From JADKAV01 sp963818505 (GTDB lineage: Bacteria > Actinomycetota > Actinomycetes > S36-B12 > UBA10799), in contig CAWFSJ010000001.1 in assembly GCA_963818505.1 (NCBI GenBank), positions 248,001 to 312,000 on the forward strand: 64,000 nucleotides of DNA. Direction: 5' to 3'. Each line of letters opens with the position of its first letter. Within the stretch, counting starts at the first letter, position 1. A model generated the notes under the pieces. It ran no database searches. It was not told the DNA's origin and was given only the letters and a program-made list of their open reading frames with translations. Shown here piece after piece: positions 1-8,330 of the stretch. Made by a program: the position numbers and the translations under genes.

Positions 1-1
1 G

Positions 2-196
2 GTGTGGCCCATCCACGCCGCCTTCCTGGAGCTCATCGAAGGCCGCGGCAAGGTCGAGCCCGACGAGGAGGTCCTCGGTGACGGGATCGCGTTCGCCGGT
101 GTGGCCTCCTACCCGGCGCGGGTCAAATGTGCCCTGCTGGGATGGATGGCTTTCAAAGACGCAACCGTCCAAGCATTAGGAAAGGACTTCACATGA
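2..196 (+). CDS. sufU: SufU-type Fe-S cluster assembly scaffold, C-terminal fragment
   Basis: This is the last 64 codons of a gene that begins before the window. The tail VKCALLGWMAFKDA matches the end of SufU-like (IscU-fold) proteins, which carry the last cluster/zinc-binding cysteine in this VKCALLGW motif; that cysteine is visible here. SufU supports Fe-S cluster assembly in the cytoplasm, typically by accepting sulfur from the cysteine desulfurase SufS. Its stop overlaps the next start in an ATGA motif, so it is translationally coupled to the sufT-like gene, which is the usual end of an actinobacterial suf operon. The first in-window codon is GTG, but this is not the true start. Confidence 0.85.
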   Translation: MWPIHAAFLELIEGRGKVEPDEEVLGDGIAFAGVASYPARVKCALLGWMAFKDATVQALGKDFT

Positions 197-504
197 GTGT
201 GACTGAAGAGGAACTGACAGAGCGGATGCGCGACGTGGTCGACCCCGAACTCGGAATCAACGTGGTCGATCTGGGGCTGGTCTATGGGGTCCATGTCGAT
301 GATGACCAGATCGCCACCATCGACATGACGTTGACCTCGGCGGCCTGCCCGTTGACCGATGAGATAGAGGACCAGACCCGAGTGGCTCTGTCGGATGTCG
401 TCAGCGACTTCCGGATCAACTGGGTGTGGATGCCCCCGTGGGGCCCGGACAAGATCACCGACGAGGGCCGCGAGATGTTGCGCGCACTGGGGTTCAACGT
501 TTGA
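193..504 (+). CDS. sufT: SufT-like Fe-S assembly factor (MIP18/DUF59 family)
   Basis: A 103-residue protein made of a single DUF59/MIP18 domain. The motif DPELGINVVDLGLVYGV is at residues 17-33, a conserved Cys lies in TSAACPLTDEIE (Cys52), and the tail contains WMPPWGPDKITDEG. Proteins of this family assist maturation or delivery of iron-sulfur clusters. The start is fixed by the ATGA overlap with sufU. An alternative upstream start at 127 would run through sufU and is less likely. Family length is about 100 residues, so the gene is complete. Confidence 0.88.
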   Translation: MSVTEEELTERMRDVVDPELGINVVDLGLVYGVHVDDDQIATIDMTLTSAACPLTDEIEDQTRVALSDVVSDFRINWVWMPPWGPDKITDEGREMLRALGFNV

Positions 505-529
505 ACCAGCCGTTTGCGACAGTAGAGCG

Positions 530-2119
530 GTGATCCAGGCCTCCGACATTGAACTGCGCGCAGGTGCCCGGTTACTCGTCGAGGGTGCGAACCTGCGTGT
601 AGGCCCAGGCGACCGGGTTGGCCTGGTTGGGCGTAATGGGGCCGGCAAGACAACACTCATGAGGGTTCTGGCCGGGATCACCACACCGGCAGCTGGGGTC
701 GTGACACGAAGCGAAGTCGGGTACTTGCCTCAGGATCCCGCCGCAGCCGAAGGCACCCAGTCTGCACTTGCCCGCATCATGAGCGCGCGCGGCCTGGACG
801 CGGCAGTGGAACGGATGCGCAAGTACGCGGCCCGGATGGAGGATCCCGACCACCGCGAGCAAGCGATGAGGCGCTACGCCAACGCTGAGGCGGAATTCCT
901 GGCCCAGGGTGGGTATGCAGCCGAGGCGGAGGCGTTGGCGGTAGCAGACGGGCTCGGACTGGGCAGCGAATTGCTGCGCCGCGAGTTGGGAACGCTCTCC
1001 GGTGGTCAGAGAAGGCGTGTGGAACTGGCGCGGATCCTGTTCGCCGGTGAGGGCGTGCTGTTGCTGGACGAGCCCACGAACCACCTCGACGCCGACTCCA
1101 TCACGTGGCTGCGTAGCTTCCTGGGCACCTACAGTCACGGGGTAGTGGTCATCTCCCACGACGTGGATCTGCTGCGCGATGTCGTGACCCGTGTGGCGCA
1201 CCTGGACGCGACCCGTTGTCTGCTCGACGTGTACAACATGGGCTGGGACGCCTACCAGACCCAGATCGAGGTCGACACCAGGCGGCGCAAACGTGAGCAG
1301 GCCAACGCAGCCAAACAGGCGGGAGCCCTGCGCGATCAGGCCGAGCGGATGCGCGCCAAGGCGACCAAGGCCAGGCAAGCACAGACCATGCTGCGCCGTG
1401 CCGACGCCCTGGATGCATCTGTCGAGCCGATGCGCCAGCAGGACCGGGTGGCTGCCCTGCGTTTCCCTGAGCCGAAACCCTGCGGGAAGGTGCCGATCAC
1501 CGCCGAGGGACTGTCCAAGAGCTACGGCTCCGCAGAGGTCTTCGTGGACGTCGACCTCGCGGTGGACCGGGGTGCCCGGGTCGTGGTGCTCGGTCTCAAC
1601 GGCGCCGGCAAGACCACCTTGCTGCGAATCCTGGCGGGGGAGCTCGCAGCGGACACCGGCCAGGTCAATGCCGGGCACGGCCTGGTCGTGGGCTACTACG
1701 CCCAGGAGCACGAGACGCTGGACCGGGACCGCAGTGTGCTGGACAACCTGGTGTCGCAAGCGCCGGAACTCACCCATCAGCAGGCCCGTTCAGTCCTCGG
1801 GCGGTTCCTGTTCACCGGGGACGCGGTCTTCCAGACAGCCCAGACTCTCAGTGGCGGCGAGAAGACCCGATTGGCCCTGGCCTGCCTGGTCGTGTCCGGT
1901 GCAAATGTGCTCCTTCTCGACGAGCCGACGAACAACCTCGATCCTGCCTCACGCGCTGAGATCCTGGCGGCCCTGCGTGAATACGAGGGCGCGGTGGTGC
2001 TGGTCACCCACGACCCGGGGGCAGTGACCGCGCTGCATCCTCAGCGGGTTCTGTTGCTCCCCGACGGAGCCGAGGACCTGTGGGACACGCAGTACCTGGA
2101 TCTTGTGACCCTTGCATAA
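530..2119 (+). CDS. ABC-F family ATP-binding protein (Ettα-like, ribosome-associated)
   Basis: A soluble protein of about 529 residues with two ABC domains and no membrane segments. The first domain has Walker A GRNGAGKT near residue 35, signature LSGGQ near 156 and Walker B LLLDEPTNHLD near 180. The second has GLNGAGKT near 356, LSGGEK near 440 and LLLDEPTNNLD near 462. A charged linker rich in Arg, Lys and Glu (about residues 240-310) joins them, as in ABC-F translation factors, which act on the ribosome rather than in transport. GTG at 530 is chosen because the protein then starts just before the first ABC strand (IQASDIELRAG) and 25 bases after sufT. A role in antibiotic protection cannot be judged from sequence alone. 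Confidence 0.85.
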   Translation: MIQASDIELRAGARLLVEGANLRVGPGDRVGLVGRNGAGKTTLMRVLAGITTPAAGVVTRSEVGYLPQDPAAAEGTQSALARIMSARGLDAAVERMRKYAARMEDPDHREQAMRRYANAEAEFLAQGGYAAEAEALAVADGLGLGSELLRRELGTLSGGQRRRVELARILFAGEGVLLLDEPTNHLDADSITWLRSFLGTYSHGVVVISHDVDLLRDVVTRVAHLDATRCLLDVYNMGWDAYQTQIEVDTRRRKREQANAAKQAGALRDQAERMRAKATKARQAQTMLRRADALDASVEPMRQQDRVAALRFPEPKPCGKVPITAEGLSKSYGSAEVFVDVDLAVDRGARVVVLGLNGAGKTTLLRILAGELAADTGQVNAGHGLVVGYYAQEHETLDRDRSVLDNLVSQAPELTHQQARSVLGRFLFTGDAVFQTAQTLSGGEKTRLALACLVVSGANVLLLDEPTNNLDPASRAEILAALREYEGAVVLVTHDPGAVTALHPQRVLLLPDGAEDLWDTQYLDLVTLA

Positions 2120-2184
2120 TTGGAGACGAGGCGTAGCGTAGGTTTGGGGCAAGTGGATCTCTATCGAAGATTGGTGATACTGGG

Positions 2185-2394
2185 ATGTCGGAAGTCAAAA
2201 AGGGTCGCCGAATCACGGGCGCTGAGCGTGAGAAGATGACCGCATCGCTGAAGAAGCGGTACGACAAGGGGGCCAGCATCCGGGAACTGGCAGCAGAGAC
2301 GGGTCGGTCCTACGGATTCATCCATCGACTTCTGGTGGAATCAGAAACGAAGTTGCGCGGCCGTGGCGGAGCAACGCGCTCTAAGAAGGCCTGA
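2185..2394 (+). CDS. Small helix-turn-helix protein conserved in actinobacteria
   Basis: A 69-residue basic protein with a predicted helix-turn-helix: KKRYDKGASIRELAAETG as recognition region followed by RSYGFIHRLL, then a Gly/Arg/Lys-rich tail (GRGGATRSKKA). Very similar small HTH proteins occur as single-copy genes across Streptomyces and relatives. Their targets are not established to my knowledge. The start ATG at 2185 leaves a 65-base gap after the ABC-F gene. It is probably a DNA-binding protein, but regulator versus nucleoid-associated role cannot be decided from sequence. Confidence 0.8.
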   Translation: MSEVKKGRRITGAEREKMTASLKKRYDKGASIRELAAETGRSYGFIHRLLVESETKLRGRGGATRSKKA

Positions 2395-2401
2395 CGCCGC
2401 G

Positions 2402-2427
2402 GGAATCTTTGACGCCTCCACGCGGTT
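2402..2427 (+). promoter_or_regulatory. SigR/SigH-type promoter candidate for the ABC exporter
   Basis: GGAAT at 2402-2406 and GTT at 2425-2427 are separated by exactly 18 bases, which is the SigR (oxidative/thiol stress sigma factor) consensus of Streptomyces. It sits 43 bases before the ATG of the ABC exporter in the right orientation. An 8-base pattern can occur by chance once or twice in 64 kb, so position is the main support. Confidence 0.45.
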
Positions 2428-2470
2428 GGCGGGGGTGGGCAGTGACTGACTGCCCAAGTTTGGGGCAGTC

Positions 2471-4339
2471 ATGTCGATGATGCGCTCGCACTCTGCGATG
2501 CGTTCGTTCTCGCGCGACGAAAGTGTCGTCGAGCACAAGTTGGCGCCCGGTACTGTGCGCCGCATCCTGAAGTACGCGACCAAGTACAAGCCGTTGATCA
2601 TTGGCTTCTTGGTCCTGCTTGTGGTCGATTCCCTTCTCGTGGTTGCTCAACCGCTGCTGTTCCGGCGCATCGTCGATGAGGGGATCACACCGGGCAACGC
2701 ACAGGTCGTGACCGTCTCGGCGCTCATGGTGGCCCTGCTAGCGGTCTTCGACGCGGTAGTGGGGCTGATCAGCCGCTGGCAGTCCGCGCGCATCGGTGAG
2801 GGGTTGATCTTCGATCTGCGGACCGAGGTCTACTCCCACGTGCAGCGCCAACCCATCGCCTTCTTCACCCGCACCCAGACCGGCGCCCTCGTGTCACGGC
2901 TGAACAACGACGTGATCGGTGCGCAGCAGGCCTTCACGTCGACGTTGTCCGGGGTGCTGGGCAATCTGATCAGCCTGGTGATCGTCCTGATCACCATGTT
3001 CGCCCTCTCCTGGCAGATCACCCTCGCAGCGCTTGTGCTCGTGCCGCTTTTCATTCTTCCCGCGAAGTGGATGGGCAGGCGGCTGGCGGGGCTCACGCGC
3101 CAGCAGATGCAACTCAACTCCGACATGAGCACTCAGATGACCGAGCGGTTCAACATCGGCGGGGCGCTGCTCACCAAGCTCTTCGGACGGCCGGCCGCCG
3201 AGGATGCCGACTTCGCGGGCCGGGCCTCCAGGGTGCGCGACATCGGTGTCCAGATCGCGATGGCCAACCGCTACTTCCTCACCGCGCTGACCCTTGTTGC
3301 AGCTCTGGCTACCGCCCTGGTCTACGGGCTAGGAGGCAACCTCGTCGTGACCGGCGCACTGAGCCTAGGCACGCTCCTGGCGCTGACCGGCCTGCTCGCC
3401 CAGTTGTACGGACCCCTGACCGCGCTCAGCAATGTCCGGGTGGACGTCATGACCGCGCTGGTCAGCTTCGAGAGGGTTTTTGAGGTCCTCGACCTTCCAC
3501 CGCTTATCAGCGAGAAGCCGGGAGCCGTGCCGCTACCCGACGGGCCGCTAGCGGTCAGATTCCGTGACGTGGACTTCCACTACCCCTCGCCGTCCGAGGT
3601 CTCCCTGGCCTCGCTGGAATCGGTTGCAGTCGAGGAAGCTCGCTCCAACGAGCAGGTCCTGCACGGTGTTGACTTCTCGATCCCGGCAGGTGGCCTGGTC
3701 GCGCTCGTTGGTCCCAGTGGAGCGGGCAAGACCACGATCACCCAGTTGGTCGCCCGGCTGTACGACGTCGACACAGGTGCGGTTGAACTCGGTGGTATGG
3801 ATGTGCGCGAAGCGACTCTGGATTCGCTGCGGGCAAGCGTCGGGTACGTCACGCAGGATGCCCACATGTTCCATGACACGATCGAGGCCAACCTGCGCTA
3901 CGCGGCGCCGGATGCGACCGAGGAGCAGATCTGGGCAGCCCTCGAGGACGCCCAGATCGCCGAGCTTCTACGCAGTCTCCCGGATGGACTGGGCACGGTC
4001 GTGGGGGACCGCGGATACCGCCTTTCCGGTGGGGAGAAGCAGAGACTGGCGATCGCCCGGCTGCTGCTCAAGCGCCCAGGGATAGTGGTCCTGGACGAGG
4101 CGACGGCGCACTTGGACAGCGAGAACGAACGTGCTGTTCAGCGCGCGTTGTCGGCCGCGCTGACCGGCCGCACCTCTCTGGTCATCGCCCACCGTCTGTC
4201 CACGGTGCGCGACGCAGACCTCATTCTCGTGATCGAGGACGGCCGTATCGCGCAACGAGGCCGCCATGACGAGTTGTTGGCCGAGGGCGGCCTGTACGCA
4301 CGCCACTACGAGCAGTTCAGCCTCAGCGCGAGTAGCTGA
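2471..4339 (+). CDS. ABC exporter, fused permease-ATPase (MsbA/LmrA type)
   Basis: A 622-residue half-transporter. An N-terminal block of about six membrane helices (residues 35-330, type-1 exporter fold) is followed by a nucleotide-binding domain with Walker A GPSGAGKT near 415, signature LSGGEKQRLAIARLL near 518, Walker B VVLDEATAHLD near 540 and H-loop AHRLSTV near 573. It should dimerise in the cytoplasmic membrane and export a lipid, peptide or drug; substrate cannot be inferred. There is no second half-transporter beside it, suggesting a homodimer. Several Met codons lie in the first 30 residues; ATG 2471 is the most upstream. A SigR-like promoter lies just upstream. Confidence 0.88.
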   Translation: MSMMRSHSAMRSFSRDESVVEHKLAPGTVRRILKYATKYKPLIIGFLVLLVVDSLLVVAQPLLFRRIVDEGITPGNAQVVTVSALMVALLAVFDAVVGLISRWQSARIGEGLIFDLRTEVYSHVQRQPIAFFTRTQTGALVSRLNNDVIGAQQAFTSTLSGVLGNLISLVIVLITMFALSWQITLAALVLVPLFILPAKWMGRRLAGLTRQQMQLNSDMSTQMTERFNIGGALLTKLFGRPAAEDADFAGRASRVRDIGVQIAMANRYFLTALTLVAALATALVYGLGGNLVVTGALSLGTLLALTGLLAQLYGPLTALSNVRVDVMTALVSFERVFEVLDLPPLISEKPGAVPLPDGPLAVRFRDVDFHYPSPSEVSLASLESVAVEEARSNEQVLHGVDFSIPAGGLVALVGPSGAGKTTITQLVARLYDVDTGAVELGGMDVREATLDSLRASVGYVTQDAHMFHDTIEANLRYAAPDATEEQIWAALEDAQIAELLRSLPDGLGTVVGDRGYRLSGGEKQRLAIARLLLKRPGIVVLDEATAHLDSENERAVQRALSAALTGRTSLVIAHRLSTVRDADLILVIEDGRIAQRGRHDELLAEGGLYARHYEQFSLSASS

Positions 4340-4350
4340 GCCGGTTCGCC

Positions 4351-5130
4351 TCAGACTGCCCGCAAAGCCCCGCCGTCGACTGCCACGACGCTGCCGTTGA
4401 CGTAACTGGAGACCGGTGACAGCAGGAAGGCGGCCACCGCACCGAACTCCTCCGGCTCGCCGTAGCGCCTCAGGGGAATGGTTGCCTCCTTGCGCTTGCG
4501 CACGGTCTCCGGGTTACCGCTGCGCGCGTCCTGGGCGAAGACGTTGTCCGTTGCGATCCGCCCGGGCAAGATGCCGTTGACGCGGATGCCCTGGGGGCCG
4601 ATCTCGTCCGCGAGGTCTTTGACCATCATCGCCAGACCGGGACGCAGTCCGTTGGATAGCGACAGACCTGGGATGGGGGAGCGCACCGATGTGCTGAGGA
4701 CGAAAACTATGCTGGCGCCGGTCCCGGAGGGACTGGCTTCAGAAGTGGTTCCGGAGACCGTAGCGCGTGCGATCCGCATCGCACCGAGGAAGACCGTTTC
4801 GAACGCCTGGCGCCATGCATGTTCGCTGGAGTCCATGGGTGTCCCGGGCGGCGGACTGCCCGCACTGATCAGGGCCCCATCCAGTCGCCCGAAGCGCGCA
4901 AGCGCGGCCGCCGTGGCGATCTCGGAGGTGTTCTCGCCGGCCAGGTCGGCAGCGATTCCCACAGCGTTGTCCGGCCCGAGGCTCTTGACCGCCGCGCTGA
5001 GTACGTCCTGGTCGCGGGCGACCATCACAACCTTGGCGCCCTGGGCCACAAGGGCTTTCGCCGCGCCGAATCCCAATCCGCGAGATGCGCCTGTCACGAC
5101 GATGCAACGATCAGTGAGGCCTAGGTCCAT
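4351..5130 (-). CDS. SDR-family protein lacking the usual Tyr/Lys catalytic pair
   Basis: A 259-residue Rossmann protein. The cofactor-binding motif TGASRGLGFG is near residue 13 and the C-terminus ends VNGSVVAVDGG, both typical of short-chain dehydrogenases/reductases. Where classical members have YxxxK, this protein reads LSLSNGLRPGLA, with neither Tyr nor Lys in place. I recall SNGLRPG-type sequences in other actinobacterial SDRs, so this may be a subfamily trait rather than damage. ATG 5130 is preferred over GTG 5148 because the protein then begins MDLGLTDR, right before the first strand. It faces the ABC exporter gene convergently, 11 bases apart. Confidence 0.8.
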   Translation of the reverse strand: MDLGLTDRCIVVTGASRGLGFGAAKALVAQGAKVVMVARDQDVLSAAVKSLGPDNAVGIAADLAGENTSEIATAAALARFGRLDGALISAGSPPPGTPMDSSEHAWRQAFETVFLGAMRIARATVSGTTSEASPSGTGASIVFVLSTSVRSPIPGLSLSNGLRPGLAMMVKDLADEIGPQGIRVNGILPGRIATDNVFAQDARSGNPETVRKRKEATIPLRRYGEPEEFGAVAAFLLSPVSSYVNGSVVAVDGGALRAV

Positions 5131-5148
5131 GCCCCCATGCTGCCGCAC

Positions 5149-5889
5149 TCAGGCGTTAAGTGCAGTTTGCGCCTGCCGCGATTCCTTGACCTCGCGACGC
5201 AGAAGGATGACGTAGCCGATGGGCAGCATCAGCGCGAAGATGAGCCATTGCCCGGCGTAACCGAGGTGGGGCCCCACGCCTGGCCCCTTTACAGGGATGG
5301 GCTCGGCGGGATCTGCCGGCGTCGACCCGGTGAGTTGCAGGTAGGCCTGGAAACAACCCTGAGGACAGATGGCCTCGATGTTCAGCGAAGTCGCCTCCCC
5401 ATTGCTGAGGATGCCCGATCCCCGACGTGCCTCCGAGGGCTGCAGGACCCCGGTGACCGTGACCTCACCAGGCGGAGGCGCGGGAGCGATCGCCTGCTCG
5501 ACGTTGTCTCGGGTCGCCGCCATCCAGCCTCGCAAGACCAGGATCGACGACCCGTCGGTCAGGCGCAGCGGGTTCACGATCCACATTCCCCGCTCCTCGT
5601 TCAGGGAGCGATTGCGGATCAGGACCGACTGCTGGTCGTACACGCCGGTGGCAGTCACCGGCGTGTACTGCGCCTGCGGGGACAGTGGCTCGGTGGGCCC
5701 AAGGACGGACTCCAGGGACAGCGGGGTGGCCGTCTTGGACGCCTCCACCTGCTGTTCCTGTGCCGAGCGCCGCTCGTGGCGGGCGTACTGCCAGTTGGCG
5801 GCGACCACGCACAGCCCCATCAGTACAGGAAGGGCCACGAGCATGCCGAGCCACTTAGGCTGGCGCATCACCGCCCAGACTTCTGACAT
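5149..5889 (-). CDS. SURF1-family cytochrome c oxidase assembly protein
   Basis: A 246-residue membrane protein with one helix near the N-terminus (WLGMLVALPVLMGLCVVA, about residues 13-30), the SURF1-like NWQYARHERR just after it, a periplasmic/extracellular domain of about 170 residues, and a second helix near the C-terminus (LIFALMLPIGYVILL). This is the SURF1 topology. Members assist haem insertion into subunit I of aa3-type oxidase. The C-terminal tail RREVKESRQ is cytoplasmic. It lies between the SDR gene (18-base gap) and the dodecin gene on the same strand. Confidence 0.85.
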   Translation of the reverse strand: MSEVWAVMRQPKWLGMLVALPVLMGLCVVAANWQYARHERRSAQEQQVEASKTATPLSLESVLGPTEPLSPQAQYTPVTATGVYDQQSVLIRNRSLNEERGMWIVNPLRLTDGSSILVLRGWMAATRDNVEQAIAPAPPPGEVTVTGVLQPSEARRGSGILSNGEATSLNIEAICPQGCFQAYLQLTGSTPADPAEPIPVKGPGVGPHLGYAGQWLIFALMLPIGYVILLRREVKESRQAQTALNA

Positions 5890-5895
5890 CGTCGA

Positions 5896-6108
5896 CTACT
5901 CGTCCTCGAGCCGGAAGCCGATCTTCATGGTCACCTGGTAGTGGTTGACCGAGTCATCGCGCACATAGCCACGGATGTCGGTCACTTCGAACCAGTCGAT
6001 GTGGCGAAGTGTCTGGGAGGCCCGGCCGATGCCGTTCTCGATGGCCTTGTCCACGCTCTCTGGCGAGGTGCCGACGATCTCGGTGAGGCGGTAGGTCCTG
6101 CTGCTCAT
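5896..6108 (-). CDS. Dodecin, flavin-storage protein
   Basis: A 70-residue protein, the normal dodecin length. The YRLTEIVGTSPES start, the helix ending LRHIDWFEVTDIRG (with the Trp that stacks on flavin) and the final strand VNHYQVTMKIGFRLED match the family. Dodecins form hollow dodecamers that bind riboflavin, FMN or CoA. The start ATG 6108 is chosen over the upstream ATG 6123 because the conserved region begins within four residues. It sits 6 bases upstream of the SURF1 gene on the same strand. Confidence 0.92.
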   Translation of the reverse strand: MSSRTYRLTEIVGTSPESVDKAIENGIGRASQTLRHIDWFEVTDIRGYVRDDSVNHYQVTMKIGFRLEDE

Positions 6109-6148
6109 CTGGTGCTCCCACAATTGTGTGCGGCGGCCGAACGGACGA

Positions 6149-7984
6149 CTATTGGCCGAGTTCCTGCCTCAACTGGTCGGCGAGGTCCACGTCACCACCG
6201 TACGGCAGGTCACTGGGGATGACCTTGCCCACCTGCACCTGGCTGACGCACATCTGCGCATCCGTGGACGTCACCGTGATGCTGGACTCTCCGCCCTCGG
6301 CCCGCACGAAGACGTCGTGTTGGCCGGCCACAACGTCAGCCGCCACTGGTTGCCCCGAGCCGATTCGCACACTGATGAAGCCAGGGGCCTGCGCCGAGTA
6401 GCGCAGGCCCACAGTGTGGACCCAGGGGATGATCGCGTGCTCGAGTTGGATGGTCCGCGACGCACCAGGGACAACCTCGTCGCAGTCACCGCTGAGCAGC
6501 CCGGCAGGGCCGTCGATACGCGCAGGCACGAGCTTGCCCCGGTTGTCGATGAGCTGCAGCCGGTTGGTGGTCGCCGCGAAACCTGGCTGGTCGGCCAGAG
6601 GCGCCAGGAACCAACTGGCTTGGTTGTAAGGGTTGGTGACGGGAAGCAGGATGAAATCCGGCACGTCCTGATCCAGCAGAGGACTTCCCGGATCGGCTGC
6701 CGCAAGGTCAGCGCGAGCGTTGTTCACCCACGGCTGGGCCGGGTTCTTCGACCAGACGGCGGCGTACTGCAGTGTCGAGAGCAGCGTGAGAAGAGCGATA
6801 GCGCCGAGGGCGCCGACCATGGGCCAGCGGAACCTGGGGGAGCGCAAATCGGGAAGGTAGGCCGCCACCGTGGCGCCCACGGCAATGCTGATGGGGATGA
6901 GCGAGGTAGCCACGTACCGGCCCGCTTGCACAACGCCGGGATCACCGTTTGGGCCGAGTCGGCCAACCGCGAAACTGGCAAGGTCGGCCAATAGGTAGAT
7001 GCCTGCCACCACCCATGCCTTGCGGGCCGTCCCGGCACGCCGAACACCGGCGAACACGACCGCGCCCACGCTGACGGCTGCCAGCAGGATGAGCCACGCG
7101 GGCGGATCCGCATACGAGGCGCTGAAGTCGACCGGCGTCCACGTCAGCGGCCCACCTACCAGCGCTGGCGCCAGGGTCTTGAAGACCGCCAGGACGATGA
7201 GGTCCACCACCTGGCCGGGACTGCTCGGTAGCTGGGTCCGCCCCGAGGCCACCTGTGCGAAGACAGCGAAGTAGACCCCGAGCAGGGCCAACCAACCCAA
7301 CCACAGCCGCCAGTGTCCGGCCACCACGTCGCGCAGGGAACCGCGCACGGAACGCTTGCCGCTCATGAGGAGCGTGACTAAGAACAACCAGCCGGGGATG
7401 AGCACGCTCTTCTCGAAGAACCCGAGGGCGACGATGACCAGTGCGAACGTCGTGATCAGCGCGGAGGACGACCCCGTCGTCAGAAAGCGGACATGGCTCA
7501 CCGTTGCGAACAGGGCACAGGTCATCAGCGGCACTAGTGTCAGGGCGGCCGCCCACCAGGTCAGCCCGGGCACCATGATCGGGCAGAGCAGGAAGACGCT
7601 CAGAGCCGCGATTGTCTGCCAGCCGCGCCCCAGCAACGTTGTGAAGGCCCACACCGCGGCCCAGATCAGCAGGAACTCTCCCACAAGCATGGACACGGCT
7701 ACCAGTGCGTAGTTGAGTCCGGACAATTCCTGCAAGAACCAGACCACGAAGTAACTCAGCGGCATCACGTGGCCGTCGTGGTTGTTCAGCAGTAGTTCCG
7801 AGGACAATCCACGTCGGGCCGCCTGCCCCTGCAGGATGAAATCGTCCCAGTACAGCCACCCACCGATCATCACGATCGTCCACAGGAGCAGATGGGTGCC
7901 GGCCACCACCATGACTGCGATGCGGAAATGCGAGCCGGTGGTCGCGCTTTCGGCGGTCGGCTCGGAGATCGTGGCCGTCGTCAT
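6149..7984 (-). CDS. Large polytopic membrane protein, possibly a GT-C glycosyltransferase
   Basis: A protein of about 611 residues with roughly ten hydrophobic segments between residues 22 and 420, then a soluble C-terminal domain of about 180 residues facing outward. An acidic pair in the first outer loop (GWLYWDDFI, about residue 45) and the multi-helix core resemble GT-C fold enzymes that use polyprenyl-phosphate sugars, but no family motif is clear. The C-terminal domain carries two Cys residues (SGDCDE and QMCVSQ) that could form a disulfide. ATG 7984 follows a GGGGGTG stretch. Divergent from the DUF3099 gene. Function is inferred only from topology. Confidence 0.6.
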   Translation of the reverse strand: MTTATISEPTAESATTGSHFRIAVMVVAGTHLLLWTIVMIGGWLYWDDFILQGQAARRGLSSELLLNNHDGHVMPLSYFVVWFLQELSGLNYALVAVSMLVGEFLLIWAAVWAFTTLLGRGWQTIAALSVFLLCPIMVPGLTWWAAALTLVPLMTCALFATVSHVRFLTTGSSSALITTFALVIVALGFFEKSVLIPGWLFLVTLLMSGKRSVRGSLRDVVAGHWRLWLGWLALLGVYFAVFAQVASGRTQLPSSPGQVVDLIVLAVFKTLAPALVGGPLTWTPVDFSASYADPPAWLILLAAVSVGAVVFAGVRRAGTARKAWVVAGIYLLADLASFAVGRLGPNGDPGVVQAGRYVATSLIPISIAVGATVAAYLPDLRSPRFRWPMVGALGAIALLTLLSTLQYAAVWSKNPAQPWVNNARADLAAADPGSPLLDQDVPDFILLPVTNPYNQASWFLAPLADQPGFAATTNRLQLIDNRGKLVPARIDGPAGLLSGDCDEVVPGASRTIQLEHAIIPWVHTVGLRYSAQAPGFISVRIGSGQPVAADVVAGQHDVFVRAEGGESSITVTSTDAQMCVSQVQVGKVIPSDLPYGGDVDLADQLRQELGQ

Positions 7985-8034
7985 CACACCCCCGGGCGTT
8001 GGCAGGTTCTCGCGGGCGAGACTACCGTGGAAGT

Positions 8035-8325
8035 GTGGCGCGATCGAACGAGAGTATTCCGATCACCGGGGCGCCGGTCCCGATGCGGGAGGATCAGCGC
8101 CAGCGGACGCGACGGTATCTGATCTCGATGGCCATCCGCACGGTGTGTTTCATAGGAGCGATCATCGCCGACGGGTGGCTTCGTTGGACGCTGGTGGCCG
8201 GCGCGGTATTCCTTCCCTACGTCGCTGTGGTCATGGCAAACGCAGGTCGCAGCAGGTCGTCCGGCACGAAGCCGGTCCTCATCCTCAACGAGCAGCGCCA
8301 GATCGGCTCCGTCGACGACCGGTAG
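8035..8325 (+). CDS. DUF3099 family membrane protein
   Basis: A 96-residue protein. A short N-terminal segment SNESIPITGAPVP and the EDQRQRTRRYLISMAIRT stretch match the actinobacterial DUF3099 family, followed by two predicted helices (about residues 35-52 and 55-72). The tail is basic and probably cytoplasmic. GTG 8035 is chosen because family members start shortly before the ITGA motif; a longer frame begins at 7999. No function is known. It is divergent from the large membrane protein and convergent with pmbA, 5 bases apart. Confidence 0.8.
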   Translation: MARSNESIPITGAPVPMREDQRQRTRRYLISMAIRTVCFIGAIIADGWLRWTLVAGAVFLPYVAVVMANAGRSRSSGTKPVLILNEQRQIGSVDDR

Positions 8326-8330
8326 GGCCC

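Noticed and set aside
572..1777. A 401-codon open frame on the minus strand inside the ABC-F gene
   Set aside because: It is antisense to clear ABC-F motifs and has no recognisable domain; high GC makes long antisense frames common.
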